DNA from: Syngnathus acus
Lineage: Eukaryota; Chordata; Actinopteri; Syngnathiformes; Syngnathidae
Direction of reading: 5' to 3'
DNA length: 64,000 nt
Assembly: GCF_901709675.1 (NCBI RefSeq)
Contig: NC_051096.1
Coordinates: 558,001 to 622,000, forward strand
Shown here: positions 22,073 to 33,420 of the stretch, piece by piece
Layout of the letters: every line of letters begins with the position of its first letter
How positions within the stretch are numbered: the first letter of the stretch is position 1
Notes under the pieces: model-generated
The model's database searches: none
What the model was told of the DNA's origin: nothing
What the model saw: the letters and a program-made list of their open reading frames with translations, nothing else
Program-made: the position numbers and the translations under genes

Positions 22073-23105
22073 CAGACATGGGCAAACTACGGCCCGCGGG
22101 CCACATCCGGCCCACGGGGCCGTTTAATCCGGCCCGCCAAACCTGAATAAATTGTATTATTAATTTTTTTGGGGTCATTTTCCCTGCAATTGCTATGTTT
22201 CCCCAGTAGATGGGGAAGCGCCCGCCCGCGCATTTACTCCCGGGAGCCGTGTCAGAAAGCTCGGTGCACACTCACAAGTGCGTGTGCGTACTCAGTAGTA
22301 CGTAGTAATTTCATCTATCAGTGCCGAATTTCGAGTGTAGGCTGTGACGTCAATATTCTCGTAATTCGCGCGCTGAGTTTTCAGATACAGTTTTACGCTA
22401 ATGCCACCCACAAACCTTCCCCTGGAATCATTCCATTAAAATGAGTGGCCCGAAGAAAAGAAAGGTGGACACTGAGTGCCGAATGTTAAAAAAGAGTGGA
22501 CAATTTGGCTCGACCTACGTGTGAGAAGACGTTCAGCCACATGAACGTCAACAAAGCCCGTCACAGATCTAGGTTAACGGACCGACACCTCGGCTCTATC
22601 CTAAGAATTACCACAACGAATTTTACTCCAGACTATGATGCACTAGCAAAAAAGGGAAACCAACAATATTGATTTCTTTATTACTTTATTTAGATGCATT
22701 CTTTCACTGATTCTTCAAGATGATGTATTTGGTCAGAATGTTTGCCGTTGGATGTGATTTCGCCTCATTAGATAAACATATTTCATAAATCTGACCTGCA
22801 GGCGCTGAAGTGATGGAAAATGTTATTCATCATAACAGTGTCGTATTTAATAAGAATCACTGATAGTAGTTTTTTGGTGAAATATTTTTTTTAATGCTGT
22901 TAATAAATGCATTTGTTTTCAAAAAGCTTTTTTTAATATCCATGCTTTAGTATCTACTAAAAGTAAAAACCTTTTATGCAATGACCTTTACATGTCATTT
23001 ATATTACTTCACACAAACACTACATCCATCTGCTCCTGGTTCGGCCCCCCGGTCAAAATTTAGAACCCAATTCGGCCCGCAAGTCAAAAAGTTTGCCCAC
23101 CCCTG
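22073..23105 (+). mobile_element. Non-autonomous hAT (family 1), second copy
   Basis: Ends CAGACATGGGCAAACTACGG and AAAGTTTGCCCACCCCTG; 8-bp duplication gtctagtg at 22,065-22,072 and 23,106-23,113. Plus-strand remnants: MSGPKKRKVDTECRMLKKSG (22,441) and a C-terminal part with FSHMNVNKARHRSRLTDRHL and NFTPDYDALAKK. The transposase core is deleted, in the same way as in 1,104-2,206. Confidence 0.9.
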
Positions 23106-23114
23106 GTCTAGTGT

Positions 23115-23665
23115 GTTGGTGGAGTGCCCAGTGCATGTCACTTCTCACTGTCAACCCTCACCGCTGGCTAGCAGTATGCGAACGGGAGAGCCGAGTGCGT
23201 AAGGCTCTCCCTGCCAGTACATAGCCTCTCTAACAGCAAGCCCTATGTAGTGCCTCCACGCGGCGACACATGGTAACTGGGTACAACACGGACCCAGGCT
23301 AAACTACAAGGGACTCGGAGGAGGTTTGGCCCCTAGACGTGCGGCACGCAGGCCCACCGATGTGTGGACACGCCCTGGTGCCCACGAACCAGCCCCCAAC
23401 TATGGGTTAAATAGTACCACTGCCCAGTGGGCTCCTCGGGAGAGGAATGGGCTAAGGGAGTCAACCCCTACAGAAAATCAATTTCCCCTTGGGTTGGTGT
23501 CAGGAAGGGCATCCGGCTGTAAAAAGTTTTTGCTCCAAAAGTTTTCTCAGTATAGGACTCTCAACCACGAGATGGCCATGGACCGTCCCCGGTGGAAGAA
23601 AGCCATATTGAGAATCCAGTCCAACCCAGCGGCGCCTGGAAAGCGGACTTTAAACCGATGATGAT
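23115..23665 (+). mobile_element. RTE-like LINE 3' end or RTE-tailed SINE
   Basis: Contains ggtgtcaggaagggcatccg, a signature of RTE 3' ends and SINEs that use RTE machinery, and finishes with a gatgatgatg tail near 23,656-23,668. The head is not clearly tRNA-like. Confidence 0.6.
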
Positions 23666-23669
23666 GTTT

Positions 23670-25200
23670 GTATGCCCAATGACAAATGACCAGAGATCAA
23701 ATTGTATATGTACACTAAAGTTAAAATTTGCAAATCAAGTGGTAAATAAATGCAACTTGCTTCTAGAAGATAAATGAAAAATCAGAATGTGCTGTCCTCG
23801 TGTGCGTGGGAGGGACCAGCTCATAATCGACCGCAGGAAATGGCCAGCCTGTGACGAATCACTGGTGCTGGGACATACCTTACGTGCGCGAGAGCTGTGC
23901 ATGTGTGTTAAAATGATGAAAATTGGCAAAACTTTTAGTGTAAAGAAATTTGCTAGACTGTGGTCTATCCAATTTGCACCGCAGAACAGAAACGATTTTG
24001 AAAGATAAAAATGAGAGGAAAAGAGAGAAATCTGTTTGCTAGCAGAAACTGATCCACACTAGTGTATGTTAGTGTCCAGCCCTCATGAGAAATTCGAAGA
24101 AAAAAAACAAGAAAAAAACGACAGAACATGCTTTCAGGAATTGGAAGAAGCAAAATTGTGAATTTAAGACATTGCAATGCTACATTTAATAGAAATAATT
24201 GATTGGTTGTGTTATAAGATTATACAAACTTCTATATGCGAGCTGAATCTGAGAGATTGAGTTCTTCAAATTTAAAAACAAAGAAAAAATTCTGATTAAT
24301 TTGCCAGCAGTTTTTTTGTGTTGAGTTTTTTTTGGATTGGTGGATTGTTCTATCAGGAACCTTGAGTTGAAAATAGTATATGAATGTTGTGTGGAGAGCT
24401 TAGATGAATTGGGACCAATGTGATAGAAAGACTCATTTTTGGAGACTGTGTGCGAGATGCAAATGAGCATTGATGACTGAATGCCTGAATGAAAGGAAAA
24501 TACAGGTTGAATGGTTGAAGTTGTTGGAGACTACTATGGAAAATTAGTAGAGCGACTTTGAAGAAAGAGTGATTTTGAGTAAGTTAAATGCTAAGAAAAA
24601 AAAAAGGTTGCTTTTGGATTGATAATTAACTAGAGAAAAAAAAAACACTGGAGAACCAGTAACACATGCAGAAGACGTGTGAACTGGGAAATTGAGAAGC
24701 GTTTTGGAAAGAAAGTCAAATTGAATGATGATAGAATCACATGTAGTAAAGAACACATCTTCCAAAAAAGTTTGTCAAGGTGTGAGGCATGGGTGTTGCC
24801 AAGCCTCAGAAGGAGGGAGTGAGTAGGACAGATAGTGAAAGACAGTAAAAATACAACACTTTACGACATATGGATTCTCTAATACATTTGGCGTCATACC
24901 ATTAAGTTAAAATTTTCTCAAGCTTTTCAAACTTTTGCTGTAAACAATTGGAAGATTATTGAAAAATGACTAAAGAAGCTATGAGGAAGTGGTGTATGTG
25001 TTTGGAAGGGCACTTGCTTATGCGCTTCCCTGGCTAATCAACGTTTGTTTGACTGATCAAAGGAACCATTTGCTACAGGACTTAACATCCATTCCCCCAG
25101 CCCAGATCCGACCAAGACCAGAGAATCTCCTTTAAAACAGGAGGCAATAAATGGGCAGCAATATTGAGCCGTGGTGTGTGTCACATGGCTCAAGAGCAGG
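23670..25200. other. No gene recognised; AT-rich unclassified sequence
   Basis: Purine-rich plus strand with short open stretches on both strands. No domain recognised. It may be the decayed interior of the retrovirus to the left, but no pol or env motif supports that. Confidence 0.35.
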
Positions 25201-25385
25201 GCCGGTTCTAGGAATGCACATAAGAGGGGGCAGTCAGAAATGTGAAGGGGGCATGTTCTTTTTTTTTTTTTTTTACACATTTTTAACACTGTTAGTGTTT
25301 TCTTCACGGCAGTTGTTAGCTGCGTGTCCAGATCTCAACCTGGAGAAGTGGATTGCACTCTGTCAGGCCTCTACACTAAGACCTT
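25201..25385. repeat. Possible truncated transposon end with T-run
   Basis: gggccggttctaggaatgca followed by gagggggc-type sequence and a run of about 15 T. Resembles one end of a DNA transposon, with no partner end in view. Confidence 0.35.
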
Positions 25386-26836
25386 AAAAATTATGAACAG
25401 AATCGGTGACAAAGGGCAGCATTGGCGGAGTCCAGCCCTCACTGGGAACGAATCCGACTTACTGCCGGAAATGCGACCAAACTCTGTCATCGGTGATACA
25501 GGGGCTGAACCGCCCTTATCAGTTGGCTCGGCACCCTGTACTCCCGAAGCACCCTCCACAGAACTTCCCGAGGGACACGGTCGAACGCCTTCTCCAAGTC
25601 CACAAAACACATGTGGATTGGTTGAGCGAACTCCCATGCCCCCTCAAGGATCCTGCCGAGGGTGTAGAGCTGGTCCACTGTTCCACGGCCAGGACGAAAG
25701 CCACACTGCTCCTCCTGAATCCGAGGTTCGATCTCCCGACGGACCATCCTCTCCAGCACCCCTAAATAGACCTTACCAGGGAGGCTGAGGAGTGTGATTC
25801 CTCTGTAATTGGAACACACCCTCCGGTCCCCCTTCTTAAAGAGGGGAACCACCACCCCAGTGTGCCAATCCAGAGGCAATCCCGATGTCCACACAATGTT
25901 GTAGAGGCGTGTCAGCCATGACAGCCCCACAACATCCAGAGCCTTTAAGAACTCCGGGCGGATCTCATCCACCCCTGGGGCCTTGCCCCCGAGGAGTTTT
26001 TTAACTACCTCAGTGACTTCTACCCCAGAGATTGGAGAGTCCGCCTCAGAGTCTCCAGGCCCTGCTTCCACAATGGAAGGTGTGTAGGTGAAATTGAGGA
26101 GGTCTTCAAAGTATTCTCCCCACCGACTCACGACGTCCCGAGTCGAGGTCAGCAGCACGCCATCTCCACTGTAAACAGTGTTGACGGTGCACTATTTCCC
26201 CCTCCTGAGACGCCGGATGGTGGACCAGAATTTCCTCGAAGCTGTCCGGAAGTCATTCTCCATGGCCTCGCCAAACTCCTCCCACACCCAGGTTTTTGCC
26301 TCAGCAACCGCCGAAGCCGTGTTCCGCTTGGCCATCCGGTACCTACCTGTCAGCTGCCTCCGGAGTCCTGCAGGCCAAAACGGCCCGATAGGACTCCTTC
26401 TTCAGCTTGACGGCATCCCTTACCGCCGGTGTCCACCAGCGGGTTCGGGGATTGCCGCCACAACAGGCACCAACGACCTTACGGCCACAGCTCTGGTCAG
26501 CTGCCTCAACAATGGAGGCGCGGAACATGGTCCACTCGGACTCAATGTCCCCCGCCTCCTCCGGGATGTGGTAAAAGCTCTACCGGAGGTGGGAGTTGAA
26601 ACTCTTCCTGACAGGGGGTTCTGCCAGACGGTCCCAGCAGACCCTCACAGTACGTTTGGGCCTGCCAGGTCGGACCGGCATCTTCCCCCACCATTGGAGC
26701 CAACCCACCACCAGGTGGTGATCAGTTGACAGCTCCGCCCCTCTCTTCACCCGAGTGTCTAAAACATGCGGCCGCAAATCCAATGACACAACTACAAAGT
26801 CGATCATCGAACTGCGGCCTAGGGTGTCCTGGTGCC
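25386..26836 (-). mobile_element. RTE-like LINE, reverse transcriptase part (outer element, left piece)
   Basis: Minus strand. From right to left: end of the endonuclease (TWHQDTLGRSSMIDFVVVS, GAELSTDHHLVVGW), linker, then RT: KLLGGKAPGVDEIRPEFLK, FKKGDRRVCSNYRGITLLSL, EEQCGFRPGRGTVDQLYTL, MCFVDLEKAFDRVPREVL (motif A), and LRQCCPLSPILFI in a shifted frame (motif B). It is cut at about 25,386, before the YADD box. The rest of its 5' end resumes at 33,420-34,400, beyond a nested LINE. Confidence 0.85.
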
Positions 26837-27313
26837 AAGTCAAGTCAAGTCAAGTTTATTTGTATAGCCCTAAATCACAAGCAGTCTCAAAGGGCTTCAC
26901 ATAGACAAAAATTGACAATTATTCTCAAAGCATCCCCTGATCTTAAGCTCCCAAAAGGGCAAGGAAAAACTCAAAAACCCCTGCCAGGGGAAAATGAGAA
27001 ACCTTGAGAAGGGACCACAGATGGAAGGATCCCCCTTTCAGGATCACCAGGTTGTAATGGATGCAGAGAGGGCACAAATAATACATAATATGAAAATCAA
27101 AAAAGTGGATGTCCAAGTCAGAGCAAAGGGCTGCCGGAGGAGCCCTCTACTATCCTGGCAGTGGAGGTAGAGCTGCAGTTCCCCCAACCTGAATTGGCCC
27201 ACGAGAATCCAGATAGCCACTGTCAGCTTGGGTGCCACCTAACCACCTCGGCCGGGGAGGGGGGGGGGGGGAGAGAAAACAAAACAAACGCCGGCCGAAT
27301 CGGCCACGACAGG

Positions 27314-29221
27314 TTAGTTAAAGGCCATGTCATAGAAATGTGTCTTTAAACGTGTCTTAAATGTTTCTACTGAGGTAGCAGTCCTAATATCCATTGGGAG
27401 GGCATTCCAAAGCTCTGGAGCCCGGATAGAAAATGCTCTAGACCCTGCAGACACTTTCTTGGCCCTCAGTGTCGCTAAAAGGGTAGCGTTTTGCGAACGA
27501 AGGTTACGAGACGGAACATAAGGAACAACTAGGTCGACGAGATACGAAGGCGCTAAGCCATGCAGTGATTTATAGGTTAACAGAAGAACCTTGAAGTCAC
27601 ATCTTAAATGGACCGGGAGCCAATGTAAGTTGGCTAATATTGGGGTAATGTGATCAAATTTTCTTGTCCGTGAGAGCAGCCTTGCAGCAGCATTTTGTAC
27701 TAACTGTAGACTTTTGATGCGGGACTTAGGAAGACCAGAGAATAGTACATTACAGTAGTCCAGGCGCGACGTGACGAACGCATGTATAATAGTTTCCGCA
27801 TCACCGGTCGAGCGGATCGGACGAATCTTTGCAATATTACGAAGGTGAAAGAACGCAATTCTGGTTATATTCTTAATGTGCTTTTGAAAGGAGAGAGTTT
27901 GGTCAAACATTACCCCGAGATTAGTTACAGTATCGCTCTGAGTGATAGTACGGTTATCTATAGTTATAGCGGTTTCCTTGAACAAGTGTTGAAAACGAGT
28001 TGGACCAATTATCAACATCTCAGTTTTATCTGGGTTAAGACGAAGGAAGTTGAGAGACATCCATTGCTTGATCTCCGCAAGGCATGCCTCAAGATTACAA
28101 CAATCCCGCGGATCTGTCATCGATAACGGCATATATAATTGGGTGTCATCCGCGTAGCATTGAAAACTAATATTATATTTACGTATTATGTCCCCAAGCG
28201 GAATCATATAAATATTAAATAGAATTGGTCCGAGAACCGATCCCTGTGGGACACCACGCGTAACATTATAGAGCTCAGAGGACGCATTGCCATGGACCAC
28301 TCGGTGCGTCCTATTTGATAGATAGGAATGGAACCAGCCTAGTGCTGACCCTGAAATACCAACACAACTTTTAAGACGCCCTAATAAAATATCAAAGTCT
28401 ACAGTGTCGAAGGCAGCACTAAGACCGAGTAGTAACAGTACTGATGAAGTGTTTGAATCCATAGCTATGAGGAGATCGTTAGTCACTTTAGCAAGTGCTG
28501 TCTCAGTGGAATGATTAGCTCTAAAACCAGACTGAAAAGAGTCATATCGATTATTGGCGACCATGTAATCAATAAGCTGCTGTGCTACTACTTTTTCAAG
28601 AAGTTTTGCTATGAATGGGAGGTGTGAAACTGGCCTATAATTACTGAGACAGTCTGGGTCAAGATTTGGTCGCTTAAGTAACGGTTTAATGATAGCGGTT
28701 TTAAAGGCTGTTGGCACTATCCCAGAGGAGACAGACAGCTTGATTATATTTAAGACAGACGGTCCTAAAATTTGAAATAATTCTTTAAATAGTTTGGCTG
28801 GAAGAGGGTCGAGCAAACATGTTGTTTGTTTTGCCGCACTAACCATTTGTGTAAGCCTTTCAAGGGACACACTATTAAAAGTTGAGAGGGTTGTTGCATG
28901 ATCATCAGCGTTGGTAAACGGCGGGCTCGACCGAGCGATTGAAATGGTGTTCTTGATCTCGTCCCTAATGGACTCAATCTTTTGAGCAAAACATTTCATG
29001 AACTTGTCAGCTGAGTGGAAGGAATTATCGGGGGTCGGCTGGCGTAGAGTCAGCTTTGCCACTGTATCAAATAGGTGTTTCGGATTGTTTTTATTGAGAT
29101 TAATAACTTGCGAAAAATACCGAGTTTTTGCTAAGATAAGCGCATCTTTATATTTCAGGAGGCTCTCCTGCCATGCCTGATGGAAAACCTCAAGTTTGGT
29201 TAGACGCCATCTGCGCTCATG
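27314..29221 (-). CDS. CR1-like LINE ORF2, reverse transcriptase part
   Basis: Open frame of 582 residues from an internal Met at 29,062, open upstream to the hAT boundary. Motifs: RPVSHLPFIAKLLEKVV (motif 1), SGFRANHSTETAL, LLGLSAAFDTVDFDIL (motif A), RGVPQGSVLGPILFNIYM (motif B), FQCYADDTQLYMPL (motif C), LNPDKTEMLIIG, NLGVMFDQTLSF, LPVHLRCDFKVLLLTYKSLH, and LWNALPMDIRT at the C-terminus. The catalytic aspartate of motif A, normally LD-L-S-A-A-F-D, is glycine here (codon ggt), so this copy should be dead although its frame is open. It joins the endonuclease part in frame once the hAT is removed. Confidence 0.85.
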   Translation of the reverse strand, partial: HERRWRLTKLEVFHQAWQESLLKYKDALILAKTRYFSQVINLNKNNPKHLFDTVAKLTLRQPTPDNSFHSADKFMKCFAQKIESIRDEIKNTISIARSSPPFTNADDHATTLSTFNSVSLERLTQMVSAAKQTTCLLDPLPAKLFKELFQILGPSVLNIIKLSVSSGIVPTAFKTAIIKPLLKRPNLDPDCLSNYRPVSHLPFIAKLLEKVVAQQLIDYMVANNRYDSFQSGFRANHSTETALAKVTNDLLIAMDSNTSSVLLLLGLSAAFDTVDFDILLGRLKSCVGISGSALGWFHSYLSNRTHRVVHGNASSELYNVTRGVPQGSVLGPILFNIYMIPLGDIIRKYNISFQCYADDTQLYMPLSMTDPRDCCNLEACLAEIKQWMSLNFLRLNPDKTEMLIIGPTRFQHLFKETAITIDNRTITQSDTVTNLGVMFDQTLSFQKHIKNITRIAFFHLRNIAKIRPIRSTGDAETIIHAFVTSRLDYCNVLFSGLPKSRIKSLQLVQNAAARLLSRTRKFDHITPILANLHWLPVHLRCDFKVLLLTYKSLHGLAPSYLVDLVVPYVPSRNLRSQNATLLATLRAKKVSAGSRAFSIRAPELWNALPMDIRTATSVETFKTRLKTHFYDMAFN

Positions 29222-29842
29222 CTTTCTACCAGGGCTGTGGACTCGGTGCGGACTCGGGGACTCGGACTCGGTCGGACTCGGTCATTTTTGTCGGACTCGG
29301 AATCGGACTCGGTGCTGATTTTGACCGAGTCCACCGAGTCCGACAATAAAAAAAAGAGGCAAGACGCAGCCAGAGAGTGTCAAGTTACAGTCAGCGCGGT
29401 AGGAGTTGGAAGAAGCAGTAAAAACTCCACCAAACTCGTCGTAATGACCCGTGATATACGTTATATCCTTACTATTTTCCAGGTTCTTAGATAGCAAGAA
29501 TAGGTCGGACAACGACGTGAATGATAACTGCTTTATTCCTTACTCTCAGTGCGTTCACAGGGCGTACCAGAACAACACAGAATGCCCATCCCACTTCCGG
29601 GGTTTTTCTACTACGGAATTTGAGTTAGCCCAAAATACACAACATCTCTTCCCCTCTTACAGTGAACGTGCTATATGCATGAACAACATAGTCTTATGCA
29701 CCTATAACTTGACATCTTCAAGATCTATCAATAACTACCATTAAACAATTATCATATATGGTCCAGACAATTATGACAATAATATTCCCATGAAACCTTA
29801 ACTTTGGGTGAGGGTGGACTACCTCGAATTATTAAAGATTAA

Positions 29843-30140
29843 AGTCCCAATGATCGTCACACACACACCTGGGTGTGGTGAAATTTGTCCTCTGCATTTA
29901 ACCCATCCCCGTGTGATTTTAATCCATCCCCTGGGGGAGAGGGGAGCAGTGAGCAGCAGCGGTGCCGCGCTCGGGAATCAGTTGGTGATCTAACCCCCCA
30001 ATTCCAACCCTTAATGCTGAGTGCCAAGCAGGGAGGCAATGGGTCCGATTTTTATAGTCTTTGGTATGACCCGGCCGGGGTTTGAACCCACAACCTTCCA
30101 GTCTCAGGGCGGACACTCTACCACTAGGTCACTGAGCTGG
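29843..30140 (-). mobile_element. tRNA-derived SINE, copy 2, with 19-bp TSD
   Basis: Same family as 12,861-13,181, in reverse. The duplication tcgaattattaaagattaa at 29,824-29,842 and 30,141-30,159 is perfect, as expected for LINE-driven insertion. Confidence 0.9.
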
Positions 30141-30176
30141 TCGAATTATTAAAGATTAAGATTATACCGAATTATA

Positions 30177-30946
30177 GCAAAAAACCGATGTCGTACGGCG
30201 TCGTACGGCGTCAACACTATGTTGTTTTCAATAAAAACATGAAGAACTCACGTTTGCGTCAGTCAATTTTAATTTTTATAAAGGATTATTCTCATTTGAT
30301 GTCTTTAAATTCATCCGCGTTCTGCCATTGAAGCGGGGTGCATTCAAAGACCAGTCGTACAGACGGAAACGTTTTGTGATCAAATCTTTCATAACGAGAA
30401 TGATTTGAGTGAATTGATTTGAATGAAATTGAGAAGAAATTTCAGTTCTGAAGGCTCCTTTTGTCCCAAGCAAAGTGACAGATGGTGGGGAGGGGGGATA
30501 GAAATTGTAAAATCAATTCACTCAAATCATTCTCATTATGAAAGATTTGATCACAAAACGTGTGTGGCTTTTTCTTAAATGAACACGTTTGACATTGCTA
30601 TCGTGTCAGCTTTTAATTATATTATATTTATATAAGTATAAAGTCTCCTTTGTAATATATACTCCTTGTAGCCTGTACCCAAAAAGAGGAGTTTCTTTGC
30701 ATCGAGGTTTATGCAAAGAGCTCACGTAATTATATTGTTGCGTTTTGGTGAAGTGAATGAGTGTTCCGTCTGTACGACTGGTCTTTGAATGCACCCCGCT
30801 TCAATGGCAGAACGCGGATGAATTTAAAGACATCAAATGAGAATAATCCTTTATAAAAATTAAAATTGACTGACGCAAACGTGAGTTCTTCATGTTTTTA
30901 TTGAAAACAACATAGTGCTGACGCTGTACGACATGGGTTTTTCGCT
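30177..30946. repeat. Long nested inverted repeat (fold-back)
   Basis: Outer arms of about 180 bases at 30,177-30,366 and 30,762-30,946; inner arms of about 52 bases at 30,367-30,420 and 30,510-30,560. Arms are nearly identical after reverse complementing; the left outer arm has an extra cgtacggcgt unit. Confidence 0.85.
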
Positions 30947-31268
30947 TTCTAAATAAGGGGTCGTCACTAATTATTTGTGTTTAGATAAATGTCTGAGCTA
31001 TAATGGTGTAATTAATGATTAAAACTTGAAAGTATCTGTTTATTGTATTCGTTTATATGTTTAATAAAGACAAAGCCATCACAAAACTGTTGTAATTATT
31101 TAGATTTTGATCTAAATTAGCCTTGAATAAAGACTAAGCAGTCACATGAATTAACAGAAAAAATGGACAGCCGGACTCGGACTCAGACTCGGACTCATGG
31201 TCAAGAGGCCGGACTCAGACTCGGACTCGGTGCAAAAATCCGACCGAGTCCACAGCCCTACTTTCTAC

Positions 31269-32556
31269 ATAATTGCTTAAGCGTACGCGTTTCGTCTGTG
31301 AACCACGGAGTAGGCAATCTACGGCGAGTTTTCAGACATAACGGCGCCACAGAGTCAATGGCATTTAACAATGTCGCATTGAATTCATTTGTAAGATTAT
31401 CAACAGAGCCGGTGTCAGCGGGAAATATAGCGGTTGCCGGCGACAGTAACTCAGATAGCGCAGTTGCAGTCATGGAGTTAAAATTACGGCTCCTATAATT
31501 CCGATTGCTCTCTTGTCTTTGACAAGAAACTAGAATTTCAAATTTTATTAAGTAATGATCAGACAAAACAGTAGTGTATGGCAGTACTGTTATATTTGAG
31601 GTTGCAAGTCCTCGGGATAATACCAGGTCTATGGTATTTCCATTCTTATGCGTTGCTGCCTGTACGGCTTGCGTAAAACCAAACATATCAGTTAAAGTCT
31701 GAAACGCCGAAGTAAGTGGCTCTGACGGTAAATTCATGTGGATGTTGAAATCCCCCATGATAATTATATTATCCGCATTGGTTACTAGATCAGCCACGAA
31801 TTCTGAAAATTCATCCATGAAGCCAGAGTAAGCCCCGGGTGGACAGTAAATAACAGCAAGATAAAATGACGGTAAAGCGGTGGATCGGACAGTGAGAACT
31901 TCAAATGTTTTAAATACGTTGATCGAACGAGGCCTAAGTCTAAGCTCAGAATTCGAGATGAGGGCGACACCCCCACCCTTTTTTCGAGGACGCGCCACAT
32001 GCGAGCTCACAAAATTTAGAGGCGAGGCCTCGTTAAGCGGCAGCAGTTCATTAGGTTTTAACCAGGTCTCGCAGAGACCAAAAACGTTTAGATTATGTTC
32101 CGTGATGAGGTCATTAACGAGAACTGCTTTTGTATGAAGCGATCTAATATTCATAAAACCGAGTTTAAGCGTAATCGGTCGATCAGGGTGCGTATCTATC
32201 GAAGGATATTTAAACGAGATGCGAGTAAGATTGTGTTCTCTAGGCCTGACATCACCTCTCGAATGTTTGTTAGCGCGGCGGGACGATACGACCGTGGGAA
32301 TCTGATAATAAATATTTGTTACACATGTAAAATTATCTGAAACAGGCACCGTTTCATCAGCAAAACCGGTCGGGGTGGAGTGATTGGATTTGTCTACTAC
32401 CCCAGTAGAAAGTGTGTTTATGTGTACTGTAGCACTATTCAAACTGTCACGCTCTAGTCTACACGAGGAGCTATGTACATGCTGGAAGTCTAGCCTAGCG
32501 CTAGTTAACTTTAGCTTAACAGACTCCAAACCCATCCTGACAGGTGGTCTAATCAC
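31269..32556 (-). CDS. CR1-like LINE ORF2, AP endonuclease part
   Basis: Begins at 32,556, 30 bases after the ORF1 stop. Endonuclease blocks: LGFMNIRSLHTKAVLVNDLI, GLCETWLKPNE, KKGGGVALISNSELRL, LAVIYCPPGAYSGF, IIIMGDFNIHMN (metal-binding), NGNTIDLVLSRG, TVLSDHYLIKFEI (catalytic SDH). The frame continues to the hAT junction at 31,269. Removing 2,039 bases (hAT plus one TSD) brings it into the reverse transcriptase frame. Confidence 0.85.
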
Positions 32557-32586
32557 CTGTGCCCCGGCCTGCTCTAAAGTGACCTG

Positions 32587-33381
32587 TCATGTGTGGCTCA
32601 AACAGTAATCTATATTCCTAGAAAGAGTGAAGGCGCCTTCACGGTTAGGGTGAAGGCCGTCCTTCCTCAGCAGGTCGGGGCGGCCCCAGAAGGAGGGCCA
32701 GTTATCTATAAAATACAGTCCCTGCTTATTACAGAACCCAGCCATCCATCGATTAAGGGAGACTAATCTACTAAACCTCTCATCAGTGCCTCTCCCAGGC
32801 AGGGGGCCAGAGACAAATACTCGATGCCGACTCATCTTTCTGGCGAGATCACAAGTCCTCGCTATGTTTCTCTTTGTGATCGCCGATTGCCTCATCCTAA
32901 CATCACTGGAGCCGACGTGTATCACTATGTCCGAGTAGCTAGTGTTGTTGGAACTACGCTGTTGACTAGACCTATTGCGAGTCAGCTCCCTACGATTAGC
33001 TTCTATGTCGGGTGCTCTGCCCCCAGGAATACACATTACCGTGGCTGGATTTCTAAGCGTAATATTTCGGGTAATGGAGTCACCTATGACCAAAGTGCGA
33101 GGGCCAGTAGACCGAGATGACTTTGGACGGCTATGCGTCTTACCTGGCTCATCGCGATTAGCAAGCCGCTTGGGGCTAATGCTAACTGGGCTAGCAGGCT
33201 GACTACAGTCCGCGTCTGTATCCGCCACATCTACGGTTATCGCGCAATTCTGCTCTAACTGGCGGACACGTCCCTCTAGCAGGGACAACTTCTCTAAGAG
33301 AAGGGTGCAGTTGGTGCACGAAGCCGTACAAACCTCTTGATCCGCAACCATACTTTGTGTCCGATGATCGACGGTAGACAA
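32587..33381 (-). CDS. CR1-like LINE ORF1 (esterase domain)
   Basis: 264 residues. A Cys-containing, heptad-like N-terminal part ([20 protein letters not shown]) may form a coiled coil. Then comes an SGNH fold: [14 protein letters not shown] (nucleophile Ser), [29 protein letters not shown], and [15 protein letters not shown] (Asp/His block). Role in retrotransposition is not well known; it may aid membrane or RNA binding. The frame is open throughout. Confidence 0.85.
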   Translation of the reverse strand: MSTVDHRTQSMVADQEVCTASCTNCTLLLEKLSLLEGRVRQLEQNCAITVDVADTDADCSQPASPVSISPKRLANRDEPGKTHSRPKSSRSTGPRTLVIGDSITRNITLRNPATVMCIPGGRAPDIEANRRELTRNRSSQQRSSNNTSYSDIVIHVGSSDVRMRQSAITKRNIARTCDLARKMSRHRVFVSGPLPGRGTDERFSRLVSLNRWMAGFCNKQGLYFIDNWPSFWGRPDLLRKDGLHPNREGAFTLSRNIDYCLSHT

Positions 33382-33420
33382 ACGGCCACGAAGCCTCCGC
33401 TCTCCCAGGCACTCCGGCTG

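Larger units (their letters stand above)
29230..31260. mobile_element. hAT element (GGGCTGTGGACTCGG type) with fold-back core
   Basis: Ends CAGGGCTGTGGACTCGG and CCGAGTCCACAGCCCTA, then 8-bp duplication ctttctac at 29,222-29,229 and 31,261-31,268. Sub-terminal regions are rich in ggactcgg repeats on both sides. The interior carries a SINE (29,843-30,140) and a long nested inverted repeat (30,177-30,946). No transposase frame. Confidence 0.9.
26837..33420 (-). mobile_element. Near full-length CR1-like LINE, nested in the RTE-like LINE
   Basis: Reads right to left. ORF1 (33,381-32,587) has an SGNH esterase domain. ORF2 starts at 32,556 with an AP endonuclease, is interrupted by a hAT (29,230-31,260), and goes on to the reverse transcriptase ending at 27,314. 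The 3' UTR ends in gggctatacaaataaacttg followed by (ACTTG)n at 26,837-26,860. The same 3' end recurs at 35,404-36,041 (minus) and 37,104-42,462 (plus). Boundaries with the outer LINE are set by loss of homology; no clear target duplication was found. Confidence 0.85.
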
